This document shows, in pieces, positions 17,347-25,545 of a DNA stretch of 64,000 bases. The DNA is from Polynucleobacter sp. MWH-UH25E (GTDB lineage Bacteria; Pseudomonadota; Gammaproteobacteria; Burkholderiales; Burkholderiaceae). The notes under the pieces were generated by a model. The model worked only from the letters and a program-made list of their open reading frames with translations, had not been told where the DNA came from and ran no database searches. The stretch is taken from NCBI RefSeq assembly GCF_018687095.1, contig NZ_CP061286.1:1302001-1366000 (forward strand). The letters are read 5' to 3'. Made by a program: the position numbers and the translations under genes. The number at the start of each line of letters is the position of its first letter. Positions within the stretch are counted from its first letter, which is position 1.

Positions 17347-18012
17347 ATGACTCATGGTTACGCTATCAACCCCCGAAAAGATGCCTATAAAGAAGGTATC
17401 TCAGCATTAACTGGCTTGGCTACTTCAGTTGTTAGTGATGTGCTTGGTCGCACTATCGGTGCAGTGGGTATTCTGCCTGTTAATAAGTCACCTGTTTCAG
17501 TTTGTGGCAATGCGGTTACGGTAAGCGTTCGCTCTGGCGATAATTTAATGATTCATAAAGCCTTGCAAATTCTGCAATCAGGTGATGTTTTAGTGGTTGA
17601 TGGCGGCGGCGATATCTCGCGTGCATTATTTGGTGAAATTATGATGACAGTTGCAAAATCGCACGGGGCAGTTGGCGCGGTATTTGATGCTGCTATACGT
17701 GATGTTGAGGCTTTTGAACACCATCAGTTCCCATGCTGGGCACGTGGAGTAAATATGCGTGGTCCTTATAAAGACGGACCTGGATCGATCAATGTACCAA
17801 TTTGTATTGGTGGAATGACAGTGAACCCTGGCGATATTATTTTGGGTGATGGCGATGGCATCATCGCTTTATCCCCTGAGATTGCGCTAGAGGGTGCAAG
17901 ACTCGGCAAAGAGAAAGAATTAACGGAGCGCAAGACCATTCAAACCATCTTGGATGGCAAGTATGATGATGCTTGGGTTGATGCTGCCCTAAAACAAAAA
18001 GGCGCTCTATGA
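17347..18012 (+). CDS. RraA-family aldolase, probable 4-carboxy-4-hydroxy-2-oxoadipate aldolase
   Basis: A 221-residue member of the RraA/HMG-CHA aldolase superfamily. Visible are DVLGR near residue 31, DGGGDISRALFGE (85-97) and Arg118-Asp119 in AVFDAAIRD, the pair that binds substrate and metal in these aldolases. RraA-fold proteins are either RNase E inhibitors or class II pyruvate aldolases. A LigJ-type hydratase at the end of the same cluster favours the aldolase that splits 4-carboxy-4-hydroxy-2-oxoadipate into pyruvate and oxaloacetate (LigK/GalC role); this is inference. A good GGAAG ribosome site precedes the ATG, and the stop overlaps the next start by 4 bases. Confidence 0.8.
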   Translation: MTHGYAINPRKDAYKEGISALTGLATSVVSDVLGRTIGAVGILPVNKSPVSVCGNAVTVSVRSGDNLMIHKALQILQSGDVLVVDGGGDISRALFGEIMMTVAKSHGAVGAVFDAAIRDVEAFEHHQFPCWARGVNMRGPYKDGPGSINVPICIGGMTVNPGDIILGDGDGIIALSPEIALEGARLGKEKELTERKTIQTILDGKYDDAWVDAALKQKGAL

Positions 18013-18959
18013 AAAAGCGTGTTTATCTGTTGGCATTATTTGCCACTCTTTCTTTAAACGTAGCAGCCGCCTATCCCGATAAATCAATTAAGTTCCTGGT
18101 TCCATGGCCTCCAGGCGGGGCAACAGATCAGGTTGCTCGTATCTTGGTTCAGCCTCTCACAAAAGAGCTTGGTGTTTCTGTATTTGTCGAGAACAAGGGT
18201 GGTGCTGGTGGCAACATCGGAACTCAAGCATTCTTGCAGGATAAGCCTGATGGATATTCAATTTTGATGGCAACAAGTTCAACGAATGCTGCAGGCCCCC
18301 ATCTGTTTGCTAACCAAGGTTTTGATGCCGCGAAAGATTTCACGCCTGTGGTTCTAGTTTGTACGATTCCAAACATCATGGTTGTGCCAGCATCATCACC
18401 ATGGAATAGTTTGAAAGATTTAATGGCTGATGCAAAACAAAATCCTGGCAAGTTTACCTATGGATCCGCAGGCATTGGTGCTTCACAACATCTAGCTGGC
18501 GCTCAATTTAAAACAGTAACCGGTTTAGATATTCGCCATGTACCCTATAAAGGTAGCGGCCCTGCTGCAGTGGATTTAATGGCCGGTCATATCGATATGA
18601 TGCTAGACACTGGTTCAATGGCAAACATTAAAGGCGGAAAACTCAAGGCTTTGGGAGTGGCATCTGAAAAGCGTATTCCTGAGCTGCCTAATATTCCAAC
18701 AATGAAAGAGGCTGGCGTACCAATGGTTGCCAATGCTTGGTACGGCGTCATGCTGCCAGCCGGCGCATCAAAAGATGTAACGGATAAATTAAATGCGGCT
18801 TTTAATAAGGTCTTAAAAGACCCTGAAGTGCGCAAGAACTTGCAGAGTATAGGGGCTCAGGTGGATGGCGGTTCCGTGGCTGACTTTACGAAGTTTTCGC
18901 AATCTGAGATCAAGCGTTATGAGGGCATTGTCAAAATGTCTGGCGCTCCAAAGGAGTAA
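18009..18959 (+). CDS. Bug/TctC-family periplasmic solute receptor (first copy)
   Basis: A 316-residue tripartite-tricarboxylate-type binding protein. A Sec signal peptide (about 1-21, cleavage near NVAAA-YPDK) is followed by the family start YPDKSIKFLVPWPPGGATD, the DIRHVPYKGSGPA segment and the terminal EIKRYEGIV. Bug proteins bind organic or aromatic acids in the periplasm, usually for TctAB permeases, but many Burkholderiales copies are orphans. No tctA or tctB is in the window. The ATGA overlap with the aldolase gene indicates one operon. Confidence 0.9.
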   Translation: MKKRVYLLALFATLSLNVAAAYPDKSIKFLVPWPPGGATDQVARILVQPLTKELGVSVFVENKGGAGGNIGTQAFLQDKPDGYSILMATSSTNAAGPHLFANQGFDAAKDFTPVVLVCTIPNIMVVPASSPWNSLKDLMADAKQNPGKFTYGSAGIGASQHLAGAQFKTVTGLDIRHVPYKGSGPAAVDLMAGHIDMMLDTGSMANIKGGKLKALGVASEKRIPELPNIPTMKEAGVPMVANAWYGVMLPAGASKDVTDKLNAAFNKVLKDPEVRKNLQSIGAQVDGGSVADFTKFSQSEIKRYEGIVKMSGAPKE

Positions 18960-18965
18960 TCTGCA

Positions 18966-19931
18966 ATGAATAGAATGATTCGTATTGCAGTCTTGGTATT
19001 TGCAAGCGTTGTCCTATCAAATGCAAATGCTCAGGACTACCCCAATAAGCCAATCAAAGTATTGGTTGGTTATGCTCCTGGAGGGGCAGTAGATTTAGTC
19101 GCCCGAACTCTAGGTCAGAGCTTGTCAAGTTCATTAGGCCAGCCATTTGTTGTTGAAAACAAACCTGGTGCCGGTACAAATATCGCAGTTAAACAATTGA
19201 TAGATAGTCCTCCAGATGGCTACACATTGATGGTTGCAGCAAATGCCTTGGCAGCCAATATGTCTTTGTATAAGCCACAACCTTTTGATATTGATAAGGA
19301 CATCACGCCTATTGCAATGATTGGGCGAGTGCCTGTTGTGATTGCAGCTCCTGCTGATAGCAAATATCAAAAACTGGCAGACCTCATTAAAGCTGCAAAG
19401 GCCAATCCCGATTACATCACTTACGGCACGCCAGGCAACGGCGCCACACCCCACATGGCCATGAAATTTTTCGAGCAAGCGGCTGGAATTTCATTAAAGC
19501 ATGTACCCTATAAAGGCGGTTCGCCCGCAATTACCGATGTGATTGGCGGACAGCTCGACTTGGTAGCTGTCAATATGCTGGAGGTTGCGCCTCAAGTTAA
19601 AAGTGGCAAGCTAAAAATTATTGCTGTAATGAGTGCAAAACGTTCGCCCTTGTTTCCAGAAGCACCAACAATTGCTGAATCTGGATTTCCGGGTTTTGAG
19701 GCATCGGTTTGGTACAGCTTGATCGCTCCAGCAAGGACACCTGCTTCAATAGTGAAGACTTTGCACGCCCATGTGGAAAAAGCCTTGCAATCTAAAGAAA
19801 TGGTAGAGCGCTTGAGTTCGGTAGGGGGTGAGGTTAGCCCAGGCACCACAGCACAATTCACGGCTTATTTAAATTCAGAGCGTAAGCGCTATGAAAAATT
19901 AGTGCGTGAAGCCAATATCCAGCCTGATTAA
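18966..19931 (+). CDS. Bug/TctC-family periplasmic solute receptor (second copy)
   Basis: A 321-residue paralog of the preceding gene, 6 bases downstream. A signal peptide (about 1-22, ending SNANA-QDYP) precedes YPNKPIKVLVGYAPGGAVD, SLKHVPYKGGSPA and the terminal ERKRYEKLV. It shares the fold and landmarks but differs widely from the first copy, so the two may bind different acids. Likely role is periplasmic capture of carboxylates linked to the pathway around it; a dedicated permease is not visible. Confidence 0.9.
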   Translation: MNRMIRIAVLVFASVVLSNANAQDYPNKPIKVLVGYAPGGAVDLVARTLGQSLSSSLGQPFVVENKPGAGTNIAVKQLIDSPPDGYTLMVAANALAANMSLYKPQPFDIDKDITPIAMIGRVPVVIAAPADSKYQKLADLIKAAKANPDYITYGTPGNGATPHMAMKFFEQAAGISLKHVPYKGGSPAITDVIGGQLDLVAVNMLEVAPQVKSGKLKIIAVMSAKRSPLFPEAPTIAESGFPGFEASVWYSLIAPARTPASIVKTLHAHVEKALQSKEMVERLSSVGGEVSPGTTAQFTAYLNSERKRYEKLVREANIQPD

Positions 19932-19946
19932 TAAGTCGGTAATGCG

Positions 19947-20726
19947 ATGCAATCAATATATAGACTGAGATTTCTTTGTTTATTTGTCCTCAGCCTTGCC
20001 TTATGGGGCTGCGCTAGTTCACCCGCGGACTTATTGACCCCACAAGGGGCATTGCGTATGGGTCTATACAAAGGCACTCCAACCTCAGTTTTGGATTTCA
20101 ATGGTCCTGGGCAAACTCGTGGCATTGGATATGAATTGGGAAAAAATCTTGCTGCCCAATTGGAGGTGGGATATGACCCTGTTGTATTTGAGAAAAACGC
20201 GGATGTATTGGCAGCAATAAAGAGCGGCTCAATCGATTTGGTCTTTACGAATGCAAGCGCAGATCGAGCAAAGTACATTCAGTTTTCTAAGACAGTGATC
20301 AAAATTGAAAAAGGGTTCTTAATGAGCCCCCATAGCAAGCTTGGATCTCTCTCAGAAATCAACCGCCGAAATATCAAGATTGGTTATAGCGTGGGAAGTA
20401 ATTCCCAATCTGAGTTGCCAAACTTAATTCCGAATGCAAGCTTGGTACCAACCCAGTCTACAAAACATGCGATTGCACTCTTAAAGTCTGGCGAGCTTGA
20501 TGGATTCTCGACTAATAAAGCAATTCTTTATGAAATGGCTGCTTCCATACCCAAATCTCGAGTTTTGCCAGCTGTTATTGGATATGAGTACTTGGCGCTC
20601 GGCACGCCTAAGTCGCGCGCAATCCCAGATTCCTTGCTAAATGATTTTGTAGATCGTATGGAATCTACGGGCAAGCTCAAAGAAATAATTCAACGATCGG
20701 GCATTCAAGGTCTTGCGCCTAACTAA
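19947..20726 (+). CDS. Solute-binding lipoprotein, family 3 type
   Basis: A 259-residue protein with an N-terminal hydrophobic segment ending in a lipobox-like LALWGC (Cys near residue 22), so probably a lipoprotein. The rest matches the bacterial extracellular solute-binding family 3 fold: LRMGLYKGTPTSV at the start of the mature domain, GIGYELGKNLAAQL, then IKSGSIDLVFTNASADRAKYIQFS. Family members bind amino acids or related small ligands for ABC importers or act as sensors. No permease or ATPase neighbours it. It starts 15 bases after the second Bug gene, in the same operon. Confidence 0.82.
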   Translation: MQSIYRLRFLCLFVLSLALWGCASSPADLLTPQGALRMGLYKGTPTSVLDFNGPGQTRGIGYELGKNLAAQLEVGYDPVVFEKNADVLAAIKSGSIDLVFTNASADRAKYIQFSKTVIKIEKGFLMSPHSKLGSLSEINRRNIKIGYSVGSNSQSELPNLIPNASLVPTQSTKHAIALLKSGELDGFSTNKAILYEMAASIPKSRVLPAVIGYEYLALGTPKSRAIPDSLLNDFVDRMESTGKLKEIIQRSGIQGLAPN

Positions 20727-20756
20727 TTCAGCATTAACCATCTAGAAAGCGAAGTC

Positions 20757-21782
20757 ATGATCATTGATTGTCATGGGCACTACACTACGGCACCGAAGGC
20801 CTTAAGAGCTTGGCGAGATGCTCAAGTTGCTAATTTAAATACACCTGAGCTTGGTCCCAAGGTTTCAGATCTAAAGATCAGTGATGATGAAATTCGAGAG
20901 TCAATAGAAAATAATCAATTGGCCAGAATGCGAGAGCGCGGCATTGATGTCACTATTTTTTCTCCTCAAGCCAGCTTTATGACCCATCATATTGGCGATT
21001 TCAATACCTCAGCGACTTGGGCTGCAATTTGTAATGAGCTTTGTTATCGAGTTACGCAATTGTTTCCTCAGCATTTTGTCGGGGCGGCGATGCTCCCGCA
21101 GTCACCAGGCGTGGATATCAGCACCTGCTTGCCCGAGATGCGTAAATGTATTAACGAGTACCAATTTGTTGGTATCAACCTCAATCCGGATCCTTCGGGT
21201 GGCTATTGGCGTGATCCGCCCTTAAGTCATGCGTATTGGCATCCTATATATCGCGAGATGGTGGCATTGGATGTACCGGCAATGATTCATGTCAGTACGA
21301 GCTGTAATGACTGCTTTCATACGACAGGCGCTCATTACCTCAATGCCGATACAACAGCTTTCATGCAATGCTTGACCTCAGATCTATTTGAGAAGTTCCC
21401 TGAATTGAAATTCTTAATCCCTCATGGCGGTGGAGCAGTGCCATATCACTGGGGGCGTTTTAGGGGTTTAGCGAAAGATATGAAGATCCCGGATATTAAT
21501 CACAAGCTATTGAACAATATCTACTTTGATACCTGTGTCTACCATCAGCCTGGTATCGATTTGTTAGCCAAGGTGATCCCTGTTAAAAATATTCTCTTTG
21601 CCTCGGAAACTTTTGGCGCAGTAAAAGATATTGATCCTGATACAGGGCATTATTTCGATGACACACGTCGCTATGTTGAAGCGGTTGATTCACTAAGCGT
21701 TCAAGATAAGCATATGATTTTCGAGGGCAATGCCAGAAAATTATTTTCTCGTATTAATCAACGAATCCCAGCTAGAGCATAG
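20757..21782 (+). CDS. ligJ: Amidohydrolase-family 4-oxalomesaconate hydratase (LigJ-like)
   Basis: A 341-residue enzyme that I recognise as LigJ-like. It opens with the metal motif DCHGHYTT and carries long stretches typical of LigJ: TTFSPQASF-like MTHHIGDFN, NPDPSGGYWRDPPL, MIHVSTSC, GAHYLNADTTAFMQC, PHGGGAVPYHWGRFRGLA and the EGNARKLF tail. LigJ adds water to 4-oxalomesaconate to give 4-carboxy-4-hydroxy-2-oxoadipate in the protocatechuate 4,5-cleavage and gallate pathways, the substrate of the aldolase proposed at 17347. No ring-cleavage dioxygenase is nearby. Last gene of the cluster, followed by a terminator. Confidence 0.87.
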   Translation: MIIDCHGHYTTAPKALRAWRDAQVANLNTPELGPKVSDLKISDDEIRESIENNQLARMRERGIDVTIFSPQASFMTHHIGDFNTSATWAAICNELCYRVTQLFPQHFVGAAMLPQSPGVDISTCLPEMRKCINEYQFVGINLNPDPSGGYWRDPPLSHAYWHPIYREMVALDVPAMIHVSTSCNDCFHTTGAHYLNADTTAFMQCLTSDLFEKFPELKFLIPHGGGAVPYHWGRFRGLAKDMKIPDINHKLLNNIYFDTCVYHQPGIDLLAKVIPVKNILFASETFGAVKDIDPDTGHYFDDTRRYVEAVDSLSVQDKHMIFEGNARKLFSRINQRIPARA

Positions 21783-21800
21783 TGAAAACGCTTTCAAGCA

Positions 21801-21834
21801 AAATAAAAGCCCCGATTAGTCGGGGCTTTTATTT
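21801..21834. terminator. Bidirectional Rho-independent terminator after ligJ
   Basis: A hairpin with perfect 15-base arms, AAATAAAAGCCCCGA and its complement, around a TTAG loop. The A- and T-runs on the two sides let it terminate both ligJ (plus) and the phasin gene (minus). Its core differs by one base from the terminator at 16804-16837. Confidence 0.88.
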
Positions 21835-21869
21835 CAGAGCTTCAGATAGATGCTCTAAGCGAATGATTT

Positions 21870-22403
21870 TTACTTCTTCTTGCCAGTCTTTGTTACCGCA
21901 TCGGCTGCAGTGTTGATGTTGGTTTGGGCAACCTCAACCGCGTGTTTAACTGCCTTTTGACTAGTCTCAAATACATTGTTCGCAGAGGCGATTGCTTGCT
22001 TGAGTGCCTGAACAGCAGCATCAGAACCAGCTGGTGCATTTTTAGTCCACTCTTCAACCAATGCATTCATTTTTTTCTGGCCGGCAGCAAATTCTTTTTC
22101 TGCAGACTTAGTAAAGCTGTCTTGCGTTTCGTGAGCCAACTCATAAAGATGGCGACTATAGGAAATAATTTTCTCGGCGATAGGCTGAACTGTTGCAGCC
22201 TGATGGGCGAGGAGTTGTTGAATATCTTTTACTTCCAATGCTTTCTTAGCATTGTTCACGCTATCACTCAAGCTCTGCTTGGCAATTTCTAGATTGAGTT
22301 CAACTAATCTCTCGATACTTTGCAATGCTTGATTTGTTAAGCCACTCAGGGTTTCTAAATTAGCTTTTTGCGCTGCTGCGATTTGTTCTGGAGTTAAGTT
22401 CAT
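21870..22403 (-). CDS. Phasin family protein
   Basis: A 177-residue helical protein of the phasin type, which coats polyhydroxyalkanoate granules and affects their size. It begins with MNLTPEQIAAAQKANLETL, typical of Burkholderiales PhaP, has long amphipathic helices rich in Ala, Gln and Lys, and ends TKTGKKK. There are no membrane segments. Monocistronic, with AAAGGG in front of the ATG and a shared terminator downstream. No PHA synthase gene is in the window. Confidence 0.9.
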   Translation of the reverse strand: MNLTPEQIAAAQKANLETLSGLTNQALQSIERLVELNLEIAKQSLSDSVNNAKKALEVKDIQQLLAHQAATVQPIAEKIISYSRHLYELAHETQDSFTKSAEKEFAAGQKKMNALVEEWTKNAPAGSDAAVQALKQAIASANNVFETSQKAVKHAVEVAQTNINTAADAVTKTGKKK

Positions 22404-22619
22404 TGCAGACCCTTTCTTTGGGCTAGGTTACTTTATTTAGTATGACCCTTTGATGAAATTGGATCAACTAACTTATACGGATAATTATAAAGCTTGTATA
22501 TTGCGTCGCATCATTTATAGCTGGCTTTTCATGTTGGTTGGCTATTAGTGAGGCTATATTGAAAAAGCCTAAAATGAGTAGTTAGGTTAAAAAAATTCAA
22601 TATTTTCAGTAAGTTATTC

Positions 22620-23507
22620 ATGAAGCCAAGCTTAGACAGTTTTATTGCACCCATTTTTGTGTTGATTTGGAGTACGGGGTTTGTGATTGCGCGTCTAGCC
22701 ATGCCTTATGTTGAGCCTGCGACTTTTCTCTTCTGGCGCTTTAGTGGGGTGCTTGCGGCGATGGCTGCATTAAGTTTGATATGGCGCATTACTTGGCCTA
22801 GTTGGTCTCAAATCAGGCACATTGCGATTGCGGGCATATTGTTGCAGTTTGGCTATTTGCTTGGCGTATGGTTTGCTGTCAGGCTTGGTATGACAGCTGG
22901 ATTAGTTGCGATTATTGTTGGATTGCAGCCGATATTGACTGCATGGTTTGCCGCATGGATCTCTGAAAAGGTTACGCCGCGCCAGTGGATCGGTTTATGT
23001 TTCGGGTTTGCCGGTGTTGCTTTAGTGGTGGCGGAAAAGATTGGTTTTGCGCACATTCCTTTTGCTAGTTATGTATTGGCTTTTATTGCGTTGCTGTCAA
23101 TCACCTTTGGCACGCTCTACCAAAAGAAATTTTGCCCAGTTTTTGATTTGCGTGCTGGCTCCTCGATTCAATTTGGCGTTTCGGCTGTCTTGTGCTTCTT
23201 TTGTATGTATCTCTTTGAGAGTGGGGTGATGGTCTGGAATACCTCGGTTATTGCAGCTCTGCTATGGGCAGTTTTCCCTTTATCCATTGGCTCAATTAGC
23301 TTGCTCTTTATGATGATTCGCAAAGGTGCGGCAACGAAGGTAACAAGTCTCTTGTACTTGACGCCGCCAACTACGGCCTTAATGGCCTGGTTCTTATTTG
23401 ATGAGCCATTTACGCTCATGATGGCCCTGGGATTGTGCTTGACGATGACCGGTGTGGTGCTTGTTAATGCCCGTCAAAACAATACAGTCGCTACGATTGC
23501 TGAATAG
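22620..23507 (+). CDS. EamA/DMT-family transporter
   Basis: A 295-residue membrane protein with about ten hydrophobic helices in two EamA repeats, the RhaT/YdcZ-like drug/metabolite transporter fold. The N-terminus (FIAPIFVLIWSTGFVIARLAMPYVEPATFLFWRF) and the second repeat (FLLTPPTTALMAWFLFDEP-like, ending in a TGVVLVN helix) are typical. Members usually export amino acids or metabolites; the substrate is not predictable here. Its neighbours give no functional hint. Confidence 0.85.
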   Translation: MKPSLDSFIAPIFVLIWSTGFVIARLAMPYVEPATFLFWRFSGVLAAMAALSLIWRITWPSWSQIRHIAIAGILLQFGYLLGVWFAVRLGMTAGLVAIIVGLQPILTAWFAAWISEKVTPRQWIGLCFGFAGVALVVAEKIGFAHIPFASYVLAFIALLSITFGTLYQKKFCPVFDLRAGSSIQFGVSAVLCFFCMYLFESGVMVWNTSVIAALLWAVFPLSIGSISLLFMMIRKGAATKVTSLLYLTPPTTALMAWFLFDEPFTLMMALGLCLTMTGVVLVNARQNNTVATIAE

Positions 23508-23596
23508 AAGGCGAAATAGGGGTGGAATAATTCCCATGTTGGTATAGAAAGTATTTATCATTCCGTATGTTGAAAGTTTTGGAAGGTCTTTTTGGG

Positions 23597-24598
23597 ATGC
23601 GTTTGAATCGAATTTGGCTGTTTTCTGTGATTTTTGCTGTTACCTGTGGCGCTTCCATTGCGCCCGCATATGCTGCTAGTAAAGATAAGGACAAGCAAAC
23701 CAAGACCAGCAAAGTTGTAGTTAAGTCACCCAAGAAACCCAAAACAGTTCGCGTTACAGTAACCCGCGCAAATGCGCCGGAAGTGGCTGCGCCACCTTCC
23801 TTTGCTACAGCGCTAGGTTTGCGTGGACAACATGACGATCTCAGCTTGAAATCGAGCGTTGCCATGGTAGTCAACCAAGACACCAAAGAGGTTTACTTTG
23901 AAAAGAACCCAAAGGTAAGCTTACCAATTGCATCGATCACAAAATTGATGACAGCTATGGTGGTGCTAGATTCCAAATTGCCTCTAGATGAAACGATTGT
24001 GATTAATGCCGAAGATGCGCATATTTATCGCCGCTCTCGTTTAGCCGAAGGCACAGCAATGTCGCGTGAAGATGCATTGCATTTAGCGCTGATGTCCTCT
24101 GAGAACCGCGCAGCATATACCTTGGGGCGTAACTACCCAGGTGGCGTACCTGCCTTTGTTGATGCCATGAATCGCAAGGCTAAAGAATTGGGAATGGATC
24201 ATTCTCACTTTGCTGATCCAACTGGGTTGCTCAGTGAGAACGTCGCTACCGCAGAAGACTTAACCCGCATGGTTAATGCTGCGTATCAATATAAGTTGAT
24301 ACGCGAGTATTCCACTTGGCCAGACTTAACGATGGTGATTGCAAAGCGTCCTCAAAAGTTTTTGAACACTAATCGCTTAGTTCGTTCTGGTGATATGGAT
24401 ATTGGTTTGCAAAAGACAGGTTTTATTAATGCTGCCGGCAAGTGTTTAGTAATGCAGGCTAGAGTGAACAACACACCTCTGTTGCTAGTCTTCTTGGATT
24501 CAGTAGGCACACAATCACGCTTTGCGGATGCAGTTCGTGTGCGCGATTGGTATGAGCGCATGCCATCAGGCGCTCAGCCAATACGTCGTTTGATGTAA
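23597..24598 (+). CDS. pbpG: D-alanyl-D-alanine endopeptidase, PBP7 type (S11)
   Basis: A 333-residue penicillin-binding protein that cuts peptidoglycan cross-links in the periplasm. Signal peptide about 1-26 (MRLNRIWLFSVIF to PAYA), then a basic Lys/Thr-rich linker and the S11 domain. The catalytic motifs are all present: SITK (Ser-x-x-Lys), SEN in SSENRAA, and KTG in LQKTGFINAAG. I chose the ATG at 23597, which has GGAAGG 11 bases upstream and starts the signal peptide properly; an ATG at 23567 has no ribosome site. Confidence 0.9.
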   Translation: MRLNRIWLFSVIFAVTCGASIAPAYAASKDKDKQTKTSKVVVKSPKKPKTVRVTVTRANAPEVAAPPSFATALGLRGQHDDLSLKSSVAMVVNQDTKEVYFEKNPKVSLPIASITKLMTAMVVLDSKLPLDETIVINAEDAHIYRRSRLAEGTAMSREDALHLALMSSENRAAYTLGRNYPGGVPAFVDAMNRKAKELGMDHSHFADPTGLLSENVATAEDLTRMVNAAYQYKLIREYSTWPDLTMVIAKRPQKFLNTNRLVRSGDMDIGLQKTGFINAAGKCLVMQARVNNTPLLLVFLDSVGTQSRFADAVRVRDWYERMPSGAQPIRRLM

Positions 24599-24609
24599 AA
24601 GTGGATCGA

Positions 24610-25434
24610 TTAAGCCGAGCCGCCTGGCTCGGTTGATTTGGGTTTGTAGCCCAGGCCTTTGGAGATTTGCAGGGCGGTATCCTGTAGTGATCTCAACCAA
24701 TCAGCTTGAATACGGTCTGTAGGGGCGCTTAGTGATAAGCCTGCCACCAATTTGCCGGTATCGTCCAATATGGCTGCCGCAAGGCAGCTAACCCCAAGCT
24801 CCAATTCTTCGTCATCGCGGGCACTGCCGACTCTGCGAACATGATTGAGTTCGGTTTCTAGTTTGACTAAATCGGTAATGCTGTTACGAGTGTGCCCTGA
24901 TAGCCCTGTGCGGGTGACATAGGCGCGAACCTGGTTAGCATCATCGCTGGCTAAAAAGAGTTTTCCAACCGAGGTGAGGTGAAGTGGAGCGCGACCACCA
25001 ATTGCTCTGACAACCTGCATGCCTGAACGCTCGCTATAAGCTCGATCCACATAAACGATTTCATCACCCTGGCGTACGGAGAGATTTACTGTCTCACCAG
25101 TAAGTTTGTGAAGAGTGCGCATCGGTCCCTGTGCCGCTTCACGTACAGAAAGTCTGGCTTTAACCAGATTTCCCAGTTCCAGTAATTTCAGTCCCAGGCG
25201 ATAGGTGCCACCATCGCCACGCTCAACTAAGCGGCATGCAACCATGTCATTCAGAATGCGGTGAGCGGTGGAAGGGTGTAGACCTGTTTGTTCCGCCAGG
25301 CTTTTGAGGCTGCAGGCTTCTTCATGCTCCGCCAAGGCGTCGAGCAAATTCATCATGCGCTCAACTACCTGGATGGCAGTTTTAGCAACTTCCCCAGTAT
25401 TTTTAGAGTCTTTGACAGATTTGCTGGTATTCAT
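24610..25434 (-). CDS. IclR-family transcriptional regulator
   Basis: A 274-residue regulator with an N-terminal winged helix (about 22-80, CSLKSLAEQTGLHPSTAHRI) and a C-terminal GAF-like effector domain (LHLTSVGKLFLA, DDEELELGVSCLAAAI). IclR proteins often control aromatic or carboxylate catabolism. The gene is convergent with pbpG and not adjacent to its likely targets; control of the LigJ cluster is possible but unsupported. A small dyad lies about 40 bases upstream of the start. Confidence 0.9.
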   Translation of the reverse strand: MNTSKSVKDSKNTGEVAKTAIQVVERMMNLLDALAEHEEACSLKSLAEQTGLHPSTAHRILNDMVACRLVERGDGGTYRLGLKLLELGNLVKARLSVREAAQGPMRTLHKLTGETVNLSVRQGDEIVYVDRAYSERSGMQVVRAIGGRAPLHLTSVGKLFLASDDANQVRAYVTRTGLSGHTRNSITDLVKLETELNHVRRVGSARDDEELELGVSCLAAAILDDTGKLVAGLSLSAPTDRIQADWLRSLQDTALQISKGLGYKPKSTEPGGSA

Positions 25435-25475
25435 AGGGCCTATTGTAGCGATTTCAGGCCATATTGCATATTGTG

Positions 25476-25495
25476 AAATCAGTTTTTACTGATTT
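25476..25495. promoter_or_regulatory. Short dyad upstream of the IclR gene
   Basis: AAATCAG and CTGATTT form perfect 7-base arms around a TTTTTA spacer. It lies about 42 bases before the IclR start codon in the 111-base gap to pyrD, where an autoregulatory operator would be expected. It could also be a weak hairpin for the end of another transcript. Confidence 0.3.
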
Positions 25496-25545
25496 GTCGC
25501 TTCAAAGAAGCAGGCTTGGGGTGGGGGGCATCCTAAAAACCGAAT

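Noticed and set aside
24613..24634. Hairpin CCGAGCC/GGCTCGG as a terminator between pbpG and the IclR gene.
   Set aside because: It lies inside the last codons of the IclR gene and lacks a T-run on either strand; a weak attenuating role cannot be excluded.
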